Shown: positions 26,843 through 35,555 of the stretch, one piece after another | Layout of the letters: each line of letters begins with the position of its first letter | How positions within the stretch are numbered: position 1 is the stretch's first letter | NCBI GenBank assembly: GCA_030829145.1 | Contig: JAURBE010000007.1 | Location: 1-40,050, forward strand | Direction: 5' to 3' | From: Verrucomicrobiota bacterium | GTDB lineage: Bacteria > Verrucomicrobiota > Verrucomicrobiia > Opitutales > Coraliomargaritaceae | DNA: 40,050 nucleotides | Translations under genes and position numbers: made by a program | The notes under the pieces: generated by a model | What the model was told of the DNA's origin: nothing | The model's database searches: none | The model's input: only the letters and a program-made list of their open reading frames with translations

Positions 26843-27826
26843 TTATGCCGTTGTGGCAGCGGCCGAATCTTCAAATTCACCAAGGCTACGGAATTTAGCG
26901 TAGCGATCATCGAGAAGTTCTTTGCAGCTCTTGTTCTCCAGTGTCTCCAGCGATTGAAGAATCGCTGCTTTGATGGTCGCTGCGGATGCATCGTAGTTAC
27001 GATGCGCGCCTCCGGTTGGTTCTGGCAAAATTTGATCCACCACGCCGAACTGCTTTAAGTGTGTAGGACTAAATTTAAGCGCATCGGCTGCTTGCGGAGC
27101 GGCAGCGCGGTCTTTCCAAAGAATAGCAGCACAGCCTTCTGGGGATATAACAGAGTAGTAGCCGTTCTCGAGGATCATGACCTCGTCTGCAACTGCGATA
27201 CCAAGCGCCCCACCTGAGCCGCCTTCGCCAATAACGATGGTGATGATTGGCACTTTCAGCGCGCTCATGTCACGTATGTTCACGGCGATCGCTTCGGCTA
27301 CGTGGCGCTCTTCTGCGCCAATCCCTGGATACGCGCCCGGTGTATCTACCATTGTAATGATGGGCATATTAAATTTTTCAGCCATCTCCATTAAACGCAT
27401 GGCTTTGCGGTAGCCTTCTGGATGCGGGCAACCGAAATTGCGTAGGAGATTATCTTTAGTGTTACGACCTTTTTGCTGGCCGATAACCATTACCGGCTTG
27501 CCATCTAAGAATGCAGGACCGCCAACGATTGCCGCGTCTTCACGAAAACGCCGGTCGCCGTGGAGTTCTTCAAAGTCGGTGAAGACTCGCTCAATGTAAT
27601 CCAGGGTGTAAGGGCGCTTTGGATGACGAGAGAGTTGCACCCGCTGCCAAGCAGTGAGGTCCGAGTAAATATCGACTTTCATCTGATCAATTTTCTTTTC
27701 GATCGCGACGATTTCACTGCTGACGTCGACCTTCGATTCTTGTGAAACTTGGTTCAGGGTGATGAGTTGCTTCTCTAGCTCGCGCAGAGGCTTTTCGAAT
27801 TCTAGCGTGTAAGTTACGTCTTCCAT
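26843..27826 (-). CDS. accA: Acetyl-CoA carboxylase carboxyltransferase subunit alpha
   Basis: This 327-residue subunit transfers the carboxyl group from biotin to acetyl-CoA, the first committed step of fatty acid synthesis, together with AccD. It starts with the family's helical region (LEFEKPLRELEKQL). Core blocks follow: WQRVQLSRHPKRPYTLDYI, FTDFEELHGDRRFREDAAIVGG, QQKGRNTKDNLLRNFG, VDTPGAYPGIGAEERHVAEAIA and IGEGGSGGALGI. SPEGCAAILWKD completes the set. Length matches E. coli AccA (319). It is preceded by a small TPR gene on the same strand after 44 bases and ends at a clear terminator. AccD is not in the window. Confidence 0.97.
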   Translation of the reverse strand: MEDVTYTLEFEKPLRELEKQLITLNQVSQESKVDVSSEIVAIEKKIDQMKVDIYSDLTAWQRVQLSRHPKRPYTLDYIERVFTDFEELHGDRRFREDAAIVGGPAFLDGKPVMVIGQQKGRNTKDNLLRNFGCPHPEGYRKAMRLMEMAEKFNMPIITMVDTPGAYPGIGAEERHVAEAIAVNIRDMSALKVPIITIVIGEGGSGGALGIAVADEVMILENGYYSVISPEGCAAILWKDRAAAPQAADALKFSPTHLKQFGVVDQILPEPTGGAHRNYDASAATIKAAILQSLETLENKSCKELLDDRYAKFRSLGEFEDSAAATTA

Positions 27827-27870
27827 GTAATTGCAAATTTAGGGGAGCGATTAATCGGCTGTCAATGCCG

Positions 27871-28230
27871 CTAAATGTCGTCCTTCTCAGGAGGAGATTT
27901 TAGTTCGTCTTTCCAGCCAAGCATTCGAGCCTCAGCACCATAGTGCTCAGCCTTGTCTTTATCGCCTCGTTCCACCCAAATCCGAGAGAGACTGGTGTTA
28001 ATGTGAATGTCATCTGGGCGTAGTCCATGCGCTTTGTCTGCAGCTGCCAGCGCCTGGTCATAGTGACCTTCTGAAAAGTGGATTTCAGTCAGCGCGTGCC
28101 AGGTGGCGAATGATTCTGGGTGGGCAGCGCTGAGCTTTGTCAGTTTTGCGAGTGCCGAGTCACTATCACCCATGGTGAAGTCAAATGTGGCATCATCGAT
28201 TTGATCTTGAAGAGAAGTGTCGTCGGTCAT
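27871..28230 (-). CDS. Small TPR protein
   Basis: This 119-residue protein holds about three tetratricopeptide units (from DDATFDFTMGDSDSALAKLTKL, HALTEIHFSEGHYDQALAAADKA and SLSRIWVERGDKDKAEHYGAEA). It has an acidic N-terminus and a charged C-terminal tail, no signal peptide and no enzymatic motif, so it is probably a cytosolic protein-interaction module. It lies 44 bases upstream of accA on the same strand and may be co-transcribed with it. It is divergent from the zinc-ribbon gene with 59 bases between start codons. Confidence 0.8.
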   Translation of the reverse strand: MTDDTSLQDQIDDATFDFTMGDSDSALAKLTKLSAAHPESFATWHALTEIHFSEGHYDQALAAADKAHGLRPDDIHINTSLSRIWVERGDKDKAEHYGAEARMLGWKDELKSPPEKDDI

Positions 28231-28289
28231 GTCTTTTAGGTTGCCCTGAGAGTAAGGCAGTTTTGAGTAGTACAGAGTTATCTCATCTT

Positions 28290-28994
28290 ATGGCCGACCC
28301 GCAAATCGAAAAACTCCTTATTGTTCAACACCGCGACGTATCGCTGCTTAAAATTGAGCAAGACCTTGCCCGGATTCCGATAGAGCGCAACGCGCTCGAA
28401 GCTGAAATTGCGAGGGAAGAGGACAATGTTGAATCCGCTCGGCAAGCGCTGATTTCTAAAGAGATCGCGCGCAATGACTTAGATGTCGATGTTAAAGCTA
28501 AGGAGGGCGCATTGCTGCGATTCCGAACGCAGCAATCTGAAGTAAAGAAGAATGACGAGTACCAGGCGCTGACACACCAAATCGAGCAAACTGAGACAGA
28601 GATTTCGGAGCTTGAGGAGCGTGAAATCGAATTAATGCTCGAAATTGATGTTGCGAAAGAGGCGTTTGAGGCGGAAAAAGCGTCGATCGAGCGACGAATC
28701 GAAGTTCAGCGAAAAGAGATCAGTCTACTAATTGAGCGCGAGGCGCACTTAACAGTCTCGGCCGATGAGGCTCGAAAAGAGGTAGAAGCCTCGCGAGACG
28801 GCCTGGATTGGATCTATCTGGAGCAATACGATCGGGTCAAAAAAATGGTCAAGCGTGCGCCGTATCTGGCGCAGATCGTAGACCATAAGTGCGGCGGTTG
28901 CCATTTGCGAGTGTCGAACGAAGTGTCACGAGCAGCACGCGATGCGGGTGAGCCGCATTTTTGTGATCAGTGTGCGCGCATGGTGTATGCTTAG
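28290..28994 (+). CDS. Coiled-coil zinc-ribbon protein (COG1579 family)
   Basis: This 234-residue cytosolic protein is mostly a long, highly charged coiled coil (residues 10-190, rich in Glu, Arg and Lys). It closes with a C4 zinc ribbon: CGGC, then about 23 residues, then CDQC. Members are widespread but poorly characterised; a chlamydial relative (CdsZ) supports type III secretion. I chose the ATG at 28290 (MADPQIEKLL), the start that fits the coiled coil. The frame is open to 28185, but that piece is antisense to the small TPR gene. Neighbours do not fix its role. Confidence 0.85.
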   Translation: MADPQIEKLLIVQHRDVSLLKIEQDLARIPIERNALEAEIAREEDNVESARQALISKEIARNDLDVDVKAKEGALLRFRTQQSEVKKNDEYQALTHQIEQTETEISELEEREIELMLEIDVAKEAFEAEKASIERRIEVQRKEISLLIEREAHLTVSADEARKEVEASRDGLDWIYLEQYDRVKKMVKRAPYLAQIVDHKCGGCHLRVSNEVSRAARDAGEPHFCDQCARMVYA

Positions 28995-29184
28995 TTGCGC
29001 GGACCCGATAGTTATGACGTTCAACGTTCAATACCTGTATAAACATGCACTGAAATGACTGATCGTCGCGGAAAAGTGAATGCTGAACCTTGCACCCCTT
29101 TGAAAATCCTTTTGCAACCTGCGGCGAGAGCCTTTGTCATTTATAAACGACATGCGGTTTAATTGTACTATTTCTAGCCCTATC

Positions 29185-31854
29185 ATGCGAAGTGTTGTGC
29201 TCGTTGCGCTCTCTGTCTCTGCTTGTTTGCATATAGCGGTCGGGCAAGCTCCGCTACAGACGACACCGATCAATTCGCCCGAGCGAGTCGCATTTGAGTG
29301 GAGAAGCGATGCCGCGGATCGAGCATTAGAGGCGGGATTGGCGGTATCGGCCGAAGGACTCTATCGCGATTTATTGCAGTCGCCTAGCTTGACGGCCAAA
29401 GAGTTGGCAGCCCTGAAAATTCAACTCGCGGCATCCTTGATTGCTCAGCGTCGCTTTGTAGCCGCGGGCACGGTTTTGAAGGAGATTCCAGCAGGCAGCC
29501 AAACGGCCGTGTATCATTTATACCGTGCGGTGAGCGCGTATGGAACGGGTCGAAATGTAGATCGTGAGACGTTAATACGTTCGCTGGACTCGGTTACGGA
29601 AGCAGAGCTAAAGGCTGAAGAGTTGCCTTGGTTATACTTGTTAAGAGGCGTGCGGGCAGAGCTGATGGGCCGCTCACTTGGCGCGAGGCAAGCCTTTGAG
29701 CTTGCCCGTTCAGTTGCTGTCTCAGAGATGCAGCGGGCATTTTTTGATAGTTTGATCTTGCGCGAGGAGATTTTGAAAGCGCCATCGAGTGAAGCCATCG
29801 CGGCTCAGGTGCGTGCGCAGTTACAGCGATTTACCGGCACGCCGGCAGCATATCCTTATGCCAAGGAGTATGCGATTATTTTAAACAATCAAGGGCAGCA
29901 AGAAGAAGCGATTGACGTTATAGCACAGGAGCTAGCGAATCCACGTGCGGGTTATGTGAGCCGAGAACGCGAGCAGCTATTATTGTTGAAGGGGCTATTG
30001 TACGGTACGGATACTGCAAGTGGCCGCGATGCCCTGCAAGCGCTGGTACGCGATGGAAAAAGCCGCGAAGTGACTGGGGTTGCGCTGCAATTACTTGCGC
30101 GAGCAAGAAGTGACCTAGAGCAGGATGAGTTGACTCTTTTTTTGGATCTCATGCTAGCCGAGGCTGAGCCACATCCGTTACAAGGACAGATGTATTATAT
30201 TCGTAGCCGCATTGCGTTGACTCGTGCGGAAAAAATGTTGGCTACAGCGCAGACACCTGTGGAGCGCACGGTTGCGGAGACTGAAGCACGGCGCTTATTC
30301 AAATTAGCGGAGAAAGATGCGCAGTTGCTATTGGAGCAATTTCCTGGATGGAGTGAAATCACCAACGTATATAGAGTTTTGGCGTATGCTGCATTGCAGC
30401 ATCGTCCGCCTCAATATCGAGCAGCCGCGGCTTTCTTGATACAATTTAGAGATCAGTCAGAAGACCTAGCGGAGCGGCAAGCTTTGAATCGGCAGATTGG
30501 TGACTGCTATTTTTTAAATGAGGATTACCGCAATGCGGTGGAGTTTTATGAGTCAGCCGCCAGCGATGAGAGCCCTGACGGTTATGATGGTGCATTGTTT
30601 CTGCGCTTGGTGACAGCACAAGTGCGAGGTGGGCAAATTGAGTCGGCACTACAATTAATTGATGAGGTGAATTTCAGTGAAAGTATTTCTCCGGCAGACC
30701 GCTGGCGTGCTGAGTGGAATGTAGTGCAGGCATTGCAAGCGAATGGTAGGTTAGAGTCGGCGTTGAAGCGAGTGCGTGTCTTGTTGGAAGGTGATACCAG
30801 TCGTTCTGTGCCGATCGCTCTAGATTTACGGCTACGTTGGCTCGAGGTGCGTTTGTCCTTGTTGGCAGGCGACCAAGAAAGTGTGAAAGATCGTGTAAAT
30901 GCCTTGTTGCTTAGGGTGGAATCGATTCCAGAGCAGGCGCTTAATCCAAGTCCAGCGGAGATTCGCTTACTAGTTACTGAGGTATTGTTACTGAAGGCCG
31001 ATATTTTGATTCAGCTCGGCGACTCAGCAGCAGGGATGGAAGTGCTCGCGGAAATACGGGCAGGTTATCCTGAAAGTTCTGCGGCAGAACGCTCTTATTT
31101 AACTGAAGCAGATTACCATGCATCGATTAATGAATTTGAGGTGGCCCAGGGCACTTTGCTCAAGTTGTCCTCATTGTATGAGAGTAGTGATTTGGCCCCT
31201 CAGGCTCTATTTGAAGCGGGCTTGTACTGTGAGCTGCGCGGTGCTGCTTATTTCGCCGAGGCGGTGCGGCTGCATCAAAATTTGATTGAGCGTTACCCTG
31301 TAGATCCGCTGCTTTTTTCAGCGCGCTTAAAGCAAGGAGATTTACTTCGGCAGATGAATGACTTTGCCGGCGCGCAGATTATTTATGAGGATTTAATCCG
31401 CTCGTTTCCAGAGCATCCGCGCCGTTACGTGGCTGAATTGTCACGAGCGGATTGTATGTTGGCACTGTCCAAGAGTGCGGAGGGACAGTTAAAGGATGTG
31501 GCGATGGCATTGGAGCGTATGATCGATCTGCCGAACCTGCCAGTCGATTTTCAAGCTGAGGTGGGCTATAAGTGGGGATTCGCTTTGCTGCAACGTGATG
31601 CGCTTAAGGAGGCTCAGGAAGTCTTTATGCTGATGGCTGGGCGCTTTTTGCTAGATGGTGAAAATGCCACTCGTTTGGGGGTGACTGGTCGTTACTGGAT
31701 GTCCCGAGCGATGCTAGAATTGGGCTCATTGCTTGAAGAGGCGGGCGAGCTAGCTGAGGCGCGTCGCGTGTATCGAAAGATGGTCGCTTATAATTTACCA
31801 GGGCGTACAATCGCGCAGTCGCGGGCCGATCGATTACCTGTTGTCGCGGAGTAA
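29185..31854 (+). CDS. Large periplasmic TPR-repeat protein
   Basis: This 889-residue protein has an N-terminal signal peptide (MRSVVLVALSVSACLHIAVGQA) followed by a helical repeat array along nearly the whole chain. Recognisable TPR-like units include AEGLYRDLLQSPSLTAKEL, YRNAVEFYESAASDE, AEAVRLHQNLIERYPVDPLLFSARLKQGDL and AGAQIIYEDLIRSFPEHPRRY. I chose the ATG at 29185 because it starts the signal peptide; the frame is open from a TTG at 29134. It is the first gene of a run with ExbB, ExbD and a TonB-like protein, 31 bases before ExbB. It probably docks with that energised complex in the periplasm. Confidence 0.82.
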   Translation: MRSVVLVALSVSACLHIAVGQAPLQTTPINSPERVAFEWRSDAADRALEAGLAVSAEGLYRDLLQSPSLTAKELAALKIQLAASLIAQRRFVAAGTVLKEIPAGSQTAVYHLYRAVSAYGTGRNVDRETLIRSLDSVTEAELKAEELPWLYLLRGVRAELMGRSLGARQAFELARSVAVSEMQRAFFDSLILREEILKAPSSEAIAAQVRAQLQRFTGTPAAYPYAKEYAIILNNQGQQEEAIDVIAQELANPRAGYVSREREQLLLLKGLLYGTDTASGRDALQALVRDGKSREVTGVALQLLARARSDLEQDELTLFLDLMLAEAEPHPLQGQMYYIRSRIALTRAEKMLATAQTPVERTVAETEARRLFKLAEKDAQLLLEQFPGWSEITNVYRVLAYAALQHRPPQYRAAAAFLIQFRDQSEDLAERQALNRQIGDCYFLNEDYRNAVEFYESAASDESPDGYDGALFLRLVTAQVRGGQIESALQLIDEVNFSESISPADRWRAEWNVVQALQANGRLESALKRVRVLLEGDTSRSVPIALDLRLRWLEVRLSLLAGDQESVKDRVNALLLRVESIPEQALNPSPAEIRLLVTEVLLLKADILIQLGDSAAGMEVLAEIRAGYPESSAAERSYLTEADYHASINEFEVAQGTLLKLSSLYESSDLAPQALFEAGLYCELRGAAYFAEAVRLHQNLIERYPVDPLLFSARLKQGDLLRQMNDFAGAQIIYEDLIRSFPEHPRRYVAELSRADCMLALSKSAEGQLKDVAMALERMIDLPNLPVDFQAEVGYKWGFALLQRDALKEAQEVFMLMAGRFLLDGENATRLGVTGRYWMSRAMLELGSLLEEAGELAEARRVYRKMVAYNLPGRTIAQSRADRLPVVAE

Positions 31855-31885
31855 CTTGTCCGCTTATATTTAGAAAAACTATTCC

Positions 31886-32536
31886 ATGGATTACTTGCAA
31901 CATACCTTCATCCTTCAAGGCGGGCCAGTGATGTATCCGCTGCTTTTCGTGAGCCTGCTTGGCTTTGTACTGTTTGTTGAGCGCGCACTGTTCCTGCACA
32001 AGGGGCAAGTCGGCACGGAAGATTTCTTAAGTGGCATTAAGAACTTGGTAGGTAAGAAGCGTCTGGTGGAGGCACTGACTCTTTGTGAAGACACGCCGGG
32101 GCCAATGGCCCGTATTGTCAAGTCGGCCTTGCTGCATTATAATGAATCGAGTGACAATGTCCGGTCAGCAATTCAATCGGCTGCATTGGTAGAGATCCCC
32201 GTGTTGGAGCGCCGGATCGGTACGATAGCGGCACTTGCGCGAGTGGCTCCGTTGTTGGGATTTTTGGGTACATTGATTGCTGCGCTGCAAGCATTGTATC
32301 AACTGGAAGCTTCGAATGGTAACAGTGGTGAGTTTAGCCGCTTGTTGGCTGAGGCGTTGATCACTTCGGCAACTGGCCTAGCCATTGCGGTAATGGCGAC
32401 CTTGGCACACCACTTTTTATGCGGGCGCGTGCGTGCGCTGGTACATGATTTCGAATGGGTGGGGCATCATATCCATGAATTTTTAATGGTAGAAGCGCCA
32501 AGTGCTACGGTATCTAAAGTGGAGGATGAGGGTTAA
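31886..32536 (+). CDS. exbB: ExbB/TolQ/MotA-family proton channel protein
   Basis: This 216-residue inner-membrane subunit of the TonB-type motor converts proton flow into mechanical work on TonB-like proteins. It has an N-terminal helix (YPLLFVSLLGFVLFVERALFL) with ERALFLHKG, the family's first-helix signature. Two more helices follow: IGTIAALARVAPLLGFLGTL, the classical ExbB block, and ALITSATGLAIAVMATLAHHF. It pairs with ExbD four bases downstream. TolQ is the alternative, but no TolA or TolB is near. Confidence 0.92.
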   Translation: MDYLQHTFILQGGPVMYPLLFVSLLGFVLFVERALFLHKGQVGTEDFLSGIKNLVGKKRLVEALTLCEDTPGPMARIVKSALLHYNESSDNVRSAIQSAALVEIPVLERRIGTIAALARVAPLLGFLGTLIAALQALYQLEASNGNSGEFSRLLAEALITSATGLAIAVMATLAHHFLCGRVRALVHDFEWVGHHIHEFLMVEAPSATVSKVEDEG

Positions 32537-32539
32537 TTA

Positions 32540-33085
32540 ATGAGTCAGCAAAACCCGCAGTCAGAACCAACGCCTATTGATGCAGCCGTTAAATTTACCG
32601 CATCGTTTGGGTTGCTAGAGCGTTTAAAGCGCCCCGAAATTAAATTTGATTGTATACCGGTCTTGGACCTCATGCTATTGGCTCTTTTAGTTAGCCTGTT
32701 ATTTACCCGATTTGTGATGTTGCCAGGTGTTCGAGTGAATTTGCCTGAGACGGATCTGCGCATACAGCACGATGCCTCCGAGGTCGCAGTGCTGACTATT
32801 GGTAACCACGGAGTACTGTTTTTTGATGGTAGCGTGTATGAGCACATTTCGATCGAACAAGCGTTTCGCAGCCATATTGATGCGCGTGATGAGGAAGACT
32901 CGGTGTTATTAATCAAGGCTGGTACTGCGCTTGAATTACAACAGTTCCTGAATCTCTGCCAGATGGCGCAGGCGGCTGGATTCGATGAGGTTCAGATCGC
33001 GGGAGAGCCAGTGAAAGAAGTGATGGGCTTAATTCCCGGGCAATCGTTGCAACAAGGTAATAATTCGGTGTTTCCAGTGCTGTGA
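32540..33085 (+). CDS. exbD: ExbD/TolR-family protein
   Basis: This 181-residue single-pass inner-membrane protein is the partner of ExbB. The membrane segment CIPVLDLMLLALLVSLLFTRFV includes the conserved aspartate needed for proton transfer. A periplasmic ExbD domain follows, with VRVNLPETD and LLIKAGTALELQQFLNLCQMAQAAGFDEVQIAG. The N-terminal cytosolic part of about 40 residues is longer than in typical ExbD. It begins four bases after exbB and overlaps the start of the next gene. Confidence 0.9.
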   Translation: MSQQNPQSEPTPIDAAVKFTASFGLLERLKRPEIKFDCIPVLDLMLLALLVSLLFTRFVMLPGVRVNLPETDLRIQHDASEVAVLTIGNHGVLFFDGSVYEHISIEQAFRSHIDARDEEDSVLLIKAGTALELQQFLNLCQMAQAAGFDEVQIAGEPVKEVMGLIPGQSLQQGNNSVFPVL

Positions 33086-33855
33086 TGTCCGATGCGATTC
33101 AGCAGAATCAGAGCGCACCGCATCGTTCACAAAGACTGGTGTCGCCTTTATTTCGCATTGGCTTGTTGCTTGGGGTCGCGATCCACCTTGCCGGCTTTTT
33201 AATTTTTCGAGTGACTTCTAATCCATTACCTGACCGCGAAGAGGTTGGGCCATTTGTGGAGTATGTATCAGCTGGATCGCTCGCGATTGACCGAGAGTTG
33301 GAAGAGCAGGCGGAGTTGTTCGATTCTGCGCCGCTTTTTATTCCAACGCGTTGGAATGCTTCGCATATGACTACTTATGATGTAGGGGATGCCTTGCAGG
33401 CTGCATTTTCTGATTTTGAACCAGAGGTTGATTTACTAGGAGAGCTAGAGCCGTCTAGTTTTTTGCTGACTCAAGAACTGCAGGTGGATGAGCCGCTCGA
33501 TTTGTTAGCTACCCGGTATTGGCGTTTTTTCTCAGAGATCACTCAATCGGCATCTCCAGTACCAGTTTTCCCAGATAACATGCCTGTTGCTGAGGTGACT
33601 GTGGCTGGGCAGGGGACTGCGCCAGCCTTGTCGCTGCCTGTTAAATTAGAATACCAGACGACTTCCTCGGTGGCTCGGCCAGTAGTTTATTATATGCGTA
33701 TTACTTTATATGGAGCAGTTCTCAGTGCGCCGACACTTGGGCAGTCCTCTGGCAATGTTGATTTTGACACCGCTGTGGCCAAGTGGTTGCGGCGCCCCGA
33801 AGTCGCAGGGCAGTTACCGAAAGGTTATCTTTCGATCAAGGTCTACCCGTGGTAG
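33085..33855 (+). CDS. TonB-like periplasmic anchor protein
   Basis: This 256-residue protein has one N-terminal membrane segment (about residues 25-45, FRIGLLLGVAIHLAGFLIF) and a periplasmic part of about 200 residues. The C-terminal 70 residues have a TonB-like layout: VVYYMRITLYGAVLSAP, then FDTAVAKWLRRPEVAGQLPKG, then YLSIKVYPW. It lacks the proline-rich spacer of classical TonB and resembles known TonB only weakly, so the assignment rests mostly on context. The ATG at 33085 overlaps the exbD stop as TGATG; a GTG at 33082 is also possible. It may be the moving arm for ExbB/ExbD and could contact the TPR protein. Confidence 0.65.
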   Translation: MSDAIQQNQSAPHRSQRLVSPLFRIGLLLGVAIHLAGFLIFRVTSNPLPDREEVGPFVEYVSAGSLAIDRELEEQAELFDSAPLFIPTRWNASHMTTYDVGDALQAAFSDFEPEVDLLGELEPSSFLLTQELQVDEPLDLLATRYWRFFSEITQSASPVPVFPDNMPVAEVTVAGQGTAPALSLPVKLEYQTTSSVARPVVYYMRITLYGAVLSAPTLGQSSGNVDFDTAVAKWLRRPEVAGQLPKGYLSIKVYPW

Positions 33856-33918
33856 TATGGATTGTCCGGCAATTTCACGATTGCGACAGCGCCAATCCGA
33901 GTCGTAAATAATACCTAA

Positions 33919-34425
33919 ATGAGTCATGAACCTCAGCCATCTGCGACTACTAAGTCGAGTGAAAGTACAATGTTAAGCCAGCTCGAAGCGTTAACCGAGA
34001 CCTGGACGGAGCGTCCGTCATGGGATGCCTATTTCATGGCGACTGCGCTGTTGATGGCGACACGTTCGAGTTGTGAGCGCTTACATGTTGGATGTGTGAT
34101 TGTTTCTGGCGGTTCGCAGAAGCACCGTATCATTGCCGCGGGTTATAATGGATTTTTGCCGGGCGCACCACACACACCGCGTGTGCGAGATGGGCATGAA
34201 CAGGCAACGGTACATGCTGAGCAAAACGCGATTTGTGATGCTGCTCGCCGTGGTGTTTCATTGGCTGGTGCGACCGTGTATATCACACATTTCCCTTGTA
34301 TCAATTGTGCTAAGATTCTCGCTGCGGCTGGGATTAGTTGTATCAAGTATCATCGTGATTATCGTAATGATGAATTAGTGAAAGAAATTCTCACAGAAAG
34401 CCGTGTGAGCTTAGAGCATTTGTAA
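33919..34425 (+). CDS. dCMP/cytidine deaminase-family zinc enzyme
   Basis: This 168-residue protein resembles ComE-operon and bacteriophage dCMP deaminases. It contains RPSWDAYFMATALLMATRSSCERLHVGCVIV at the core start, the catalytic HAE in TVHAEQNAICDAA, and PCINCAKIL (zinc cysteines). It converts dCMP to dUMP, feeding thymidylate synthesis. The first 25 residues are variable, so ATG 33919 could be replaced by ATG 33970. AlgH follows 12 bases after the stop. It is not adjacent to other pyrimidine genes. Confidence 0.88.
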   Translation: MSHEPQPSATTKSSESTMLSQLEALTETWTERPSWDAYFMATALLMATRSSCERLHVGCVIVSGGSQKHRIIAAGYNGFLPGAPHTPRVRDGHEQATVHAEQNAICDAARRGVSLAGATVYITHFPCINCAKILAAAGISCIKYHRDYRNDELVKEILTESRVSLEHL

Positions 34426-34437
34426 TCGTTCGTAGTC

Positions 34438-35013
34438 ATGCGCCTAAATCAAAACCGCGGGTATCAAGGAGAGGAACTGCAACTTGCAGGCTCTTTACTG
34501 ATTGCGCATCCATCATTGCTGGACTCGCACTTTAAACGTACAGTCGTATTACTGACTGCGCATTCCGCGGAGGAGGGTGCGCTTGGGGTGATTGTAAATC
34601 GACCGCTGCATCAAACATTGGGGCAGTATGATACAGCACTGGCAGATTCGGAATTTGCCGATGTGCCGCTCTTTGAAGGTGGACCTGTCGGTAACGATCA
34701 GATGATTTTAGTCGCCTGGAAGTGGTCTAGTATGGATGCGACTTTTAAGCTTTATTTTGGTATTGATGAGGGCAAAGCACGAGAAATCCTCGATGACGAC
34801 CCCGAATTCGAGTTACGTGGATTTATCGGTCATTCTGGCTGGGGAGAGGGGCAGTTGGAAGGCGAGATTGAGGTCGATTCATGGGTAGTCTCGCCGTTGA
34901 GTCCGGATTTAGAAGACAAAGAAGGCCTAGCGGTCTGGCGTTCGATTCTTGCCCAGCAAGGGCCAGGGATGCGCTTACTCGCTGAAGAGCCAGAGGATCT
35001 GTCGCTGAATTAA
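34438..35013 (+). CDS. AlgH/YqgE-family protein
   Basis: This 191-residue cytosolic protein of the DUF179 (AlgH/YqgE) family has an unclear biochemical role. Family blocks are LAGSLLIAHPSLLDSHFKRTVVLL, EGALGVIVNRPLHQ, VPLFEGGPVG and LRGFIGHSGWGEGQLEGEIEVDSWV. Length fits the family (about 185-190). It lies 12 bases after the deaminase and 81 bases before rpmJ, in the same direction. Confidence 0.93.
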   Translation: MRLNQNRGYQGEELQLAGSLLIAHPSLLDSHFKRTVVLLTAHSAEEGALGVIVNRPLHQTLGQYDTALADSEFADVPLFEGGPVGNDQMILVAWKWSSMDATFKLYFGIDEGKAREILDDDPEFELRGFIGHSGWGEGQLEGEIEVDSWVVSPLSPDLEDKEGLAVWRSILAQQGPGMRLLAEEPEDLSLN

Positions 35014-35094
35014 AATTAAGAGACTTATTTCCTCCTTTGCCATTGACAGAGAGAAGCCTCGACCTTTTTTTCTCCAATTCTCTCTTTTCTCGTT

Positions 35095-35220
35095 ATGAAA
35101 GTTGTATCTTCACTCAAATCTCTCAAAGACCGTCACCCGGACTGCCAGGTAGTTCGCCGCAAGGGACGTGTTTACGTAATCTGCAAGTCTAACCCACGCT
35201 TCAAAGCGCGTCAGGGGTAG
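35095..35220 (+). CDS. rpmJ: 50S ribosomal protein L36, zinc-ligand-deficient (C-minus) type
   Basis: This 41-residue gene is too short for most ORF finders. The protein reads [41 protein letters not shown]. It matches the E. coli YkgO type with only two cysteines (positions 17 and 30). The CxxC and the histidine needed for the zinc ribbon are not in place. L36 sits in the large subunit near the peptidyl transferase centre. It is followed after 27 bases by L31 type B, the same pairing as E. coli ykgM-ykgO. No Zur-type palindrome lies in the 81 bases upstream. Confidence 0.93.
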   Translation: MKVVSSLKSLKDRHPDCQVVRRKGRVYVICKSNPRFKARQG

Positions 35221-35247
35221 CTCGAAACCGCCGAAAGGACACTTACT

Positions 35248-35493
35248 GTGAAAGCTGATATTCATCCAAAGCTCAACCCGGTTGCCTTCGTCGACGTTTC
35301 GACTGGCACTAAATATCTGACTCGTTCCACTATGCGTGGTAGCAAGACAGAAACAATTGATGGGGTGGATTACCAAGTGGTAATTTGCGACATCACTGCG
35401 GATTCGCATCCTGCCTTTACTGGTGAGAAGCGTTTTGTCGACACCGCTGGCCGTGTCGAGAAATTCCAAAGCAAGTTCAGCCGCCGTCGCTAA
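35248..35493 (+). CDS. rpmE2: 50S ribosomal protein L31 type B
   Basis: This 81-residue ribosomal protein starts MKADIHPKLNPVAFVDVSTG and continues with DITADSHPAFTGEKRFVDTAGRVEKF. The CxxC pair of zinc-binding L31 is missing, so it is the type B form. Start is GTG at 35248, with AAAGGA about ten bases upstream as a good ribosome-binding site, unusual in this window. It forms a two-gene unit with rpmJ and is closed by a strong terminator. Confidence 0.94.
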   Translation: MKADIHPKLNPVAFVDVSTGTKYLTRSTMRGSKTETIDGVDYQVVICDITADSHPAFTGEKRFVDTAGRVEKFQSKFSRRR

Positions 35494-35521
35494 GACATCG
35501 GTTCGTACAAAATCTTTATAC

Positions 35522-35555
35522 AAAGCCTACTGCGTAACGCAGTAGGCTTTTTTTT
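35522..35555 (+). terminator. Strong intrinsic terminator after rpmE2
   Basis: AAAGCCTACTGCG and CGCAGTAGGCTTT form a perfect stem with a three-base TAA loop, followed by a run of eight or more T. It begins about 28 bases after the L31 stop. Confidence 0.95.

Noticed and set aside
35014-35094. Zur box before rpmJ, expected by analogy with E. coli ykgMO
   Set aside because: I looked for the TAATGAAA/TTTCATTA pattern and did not find it there.
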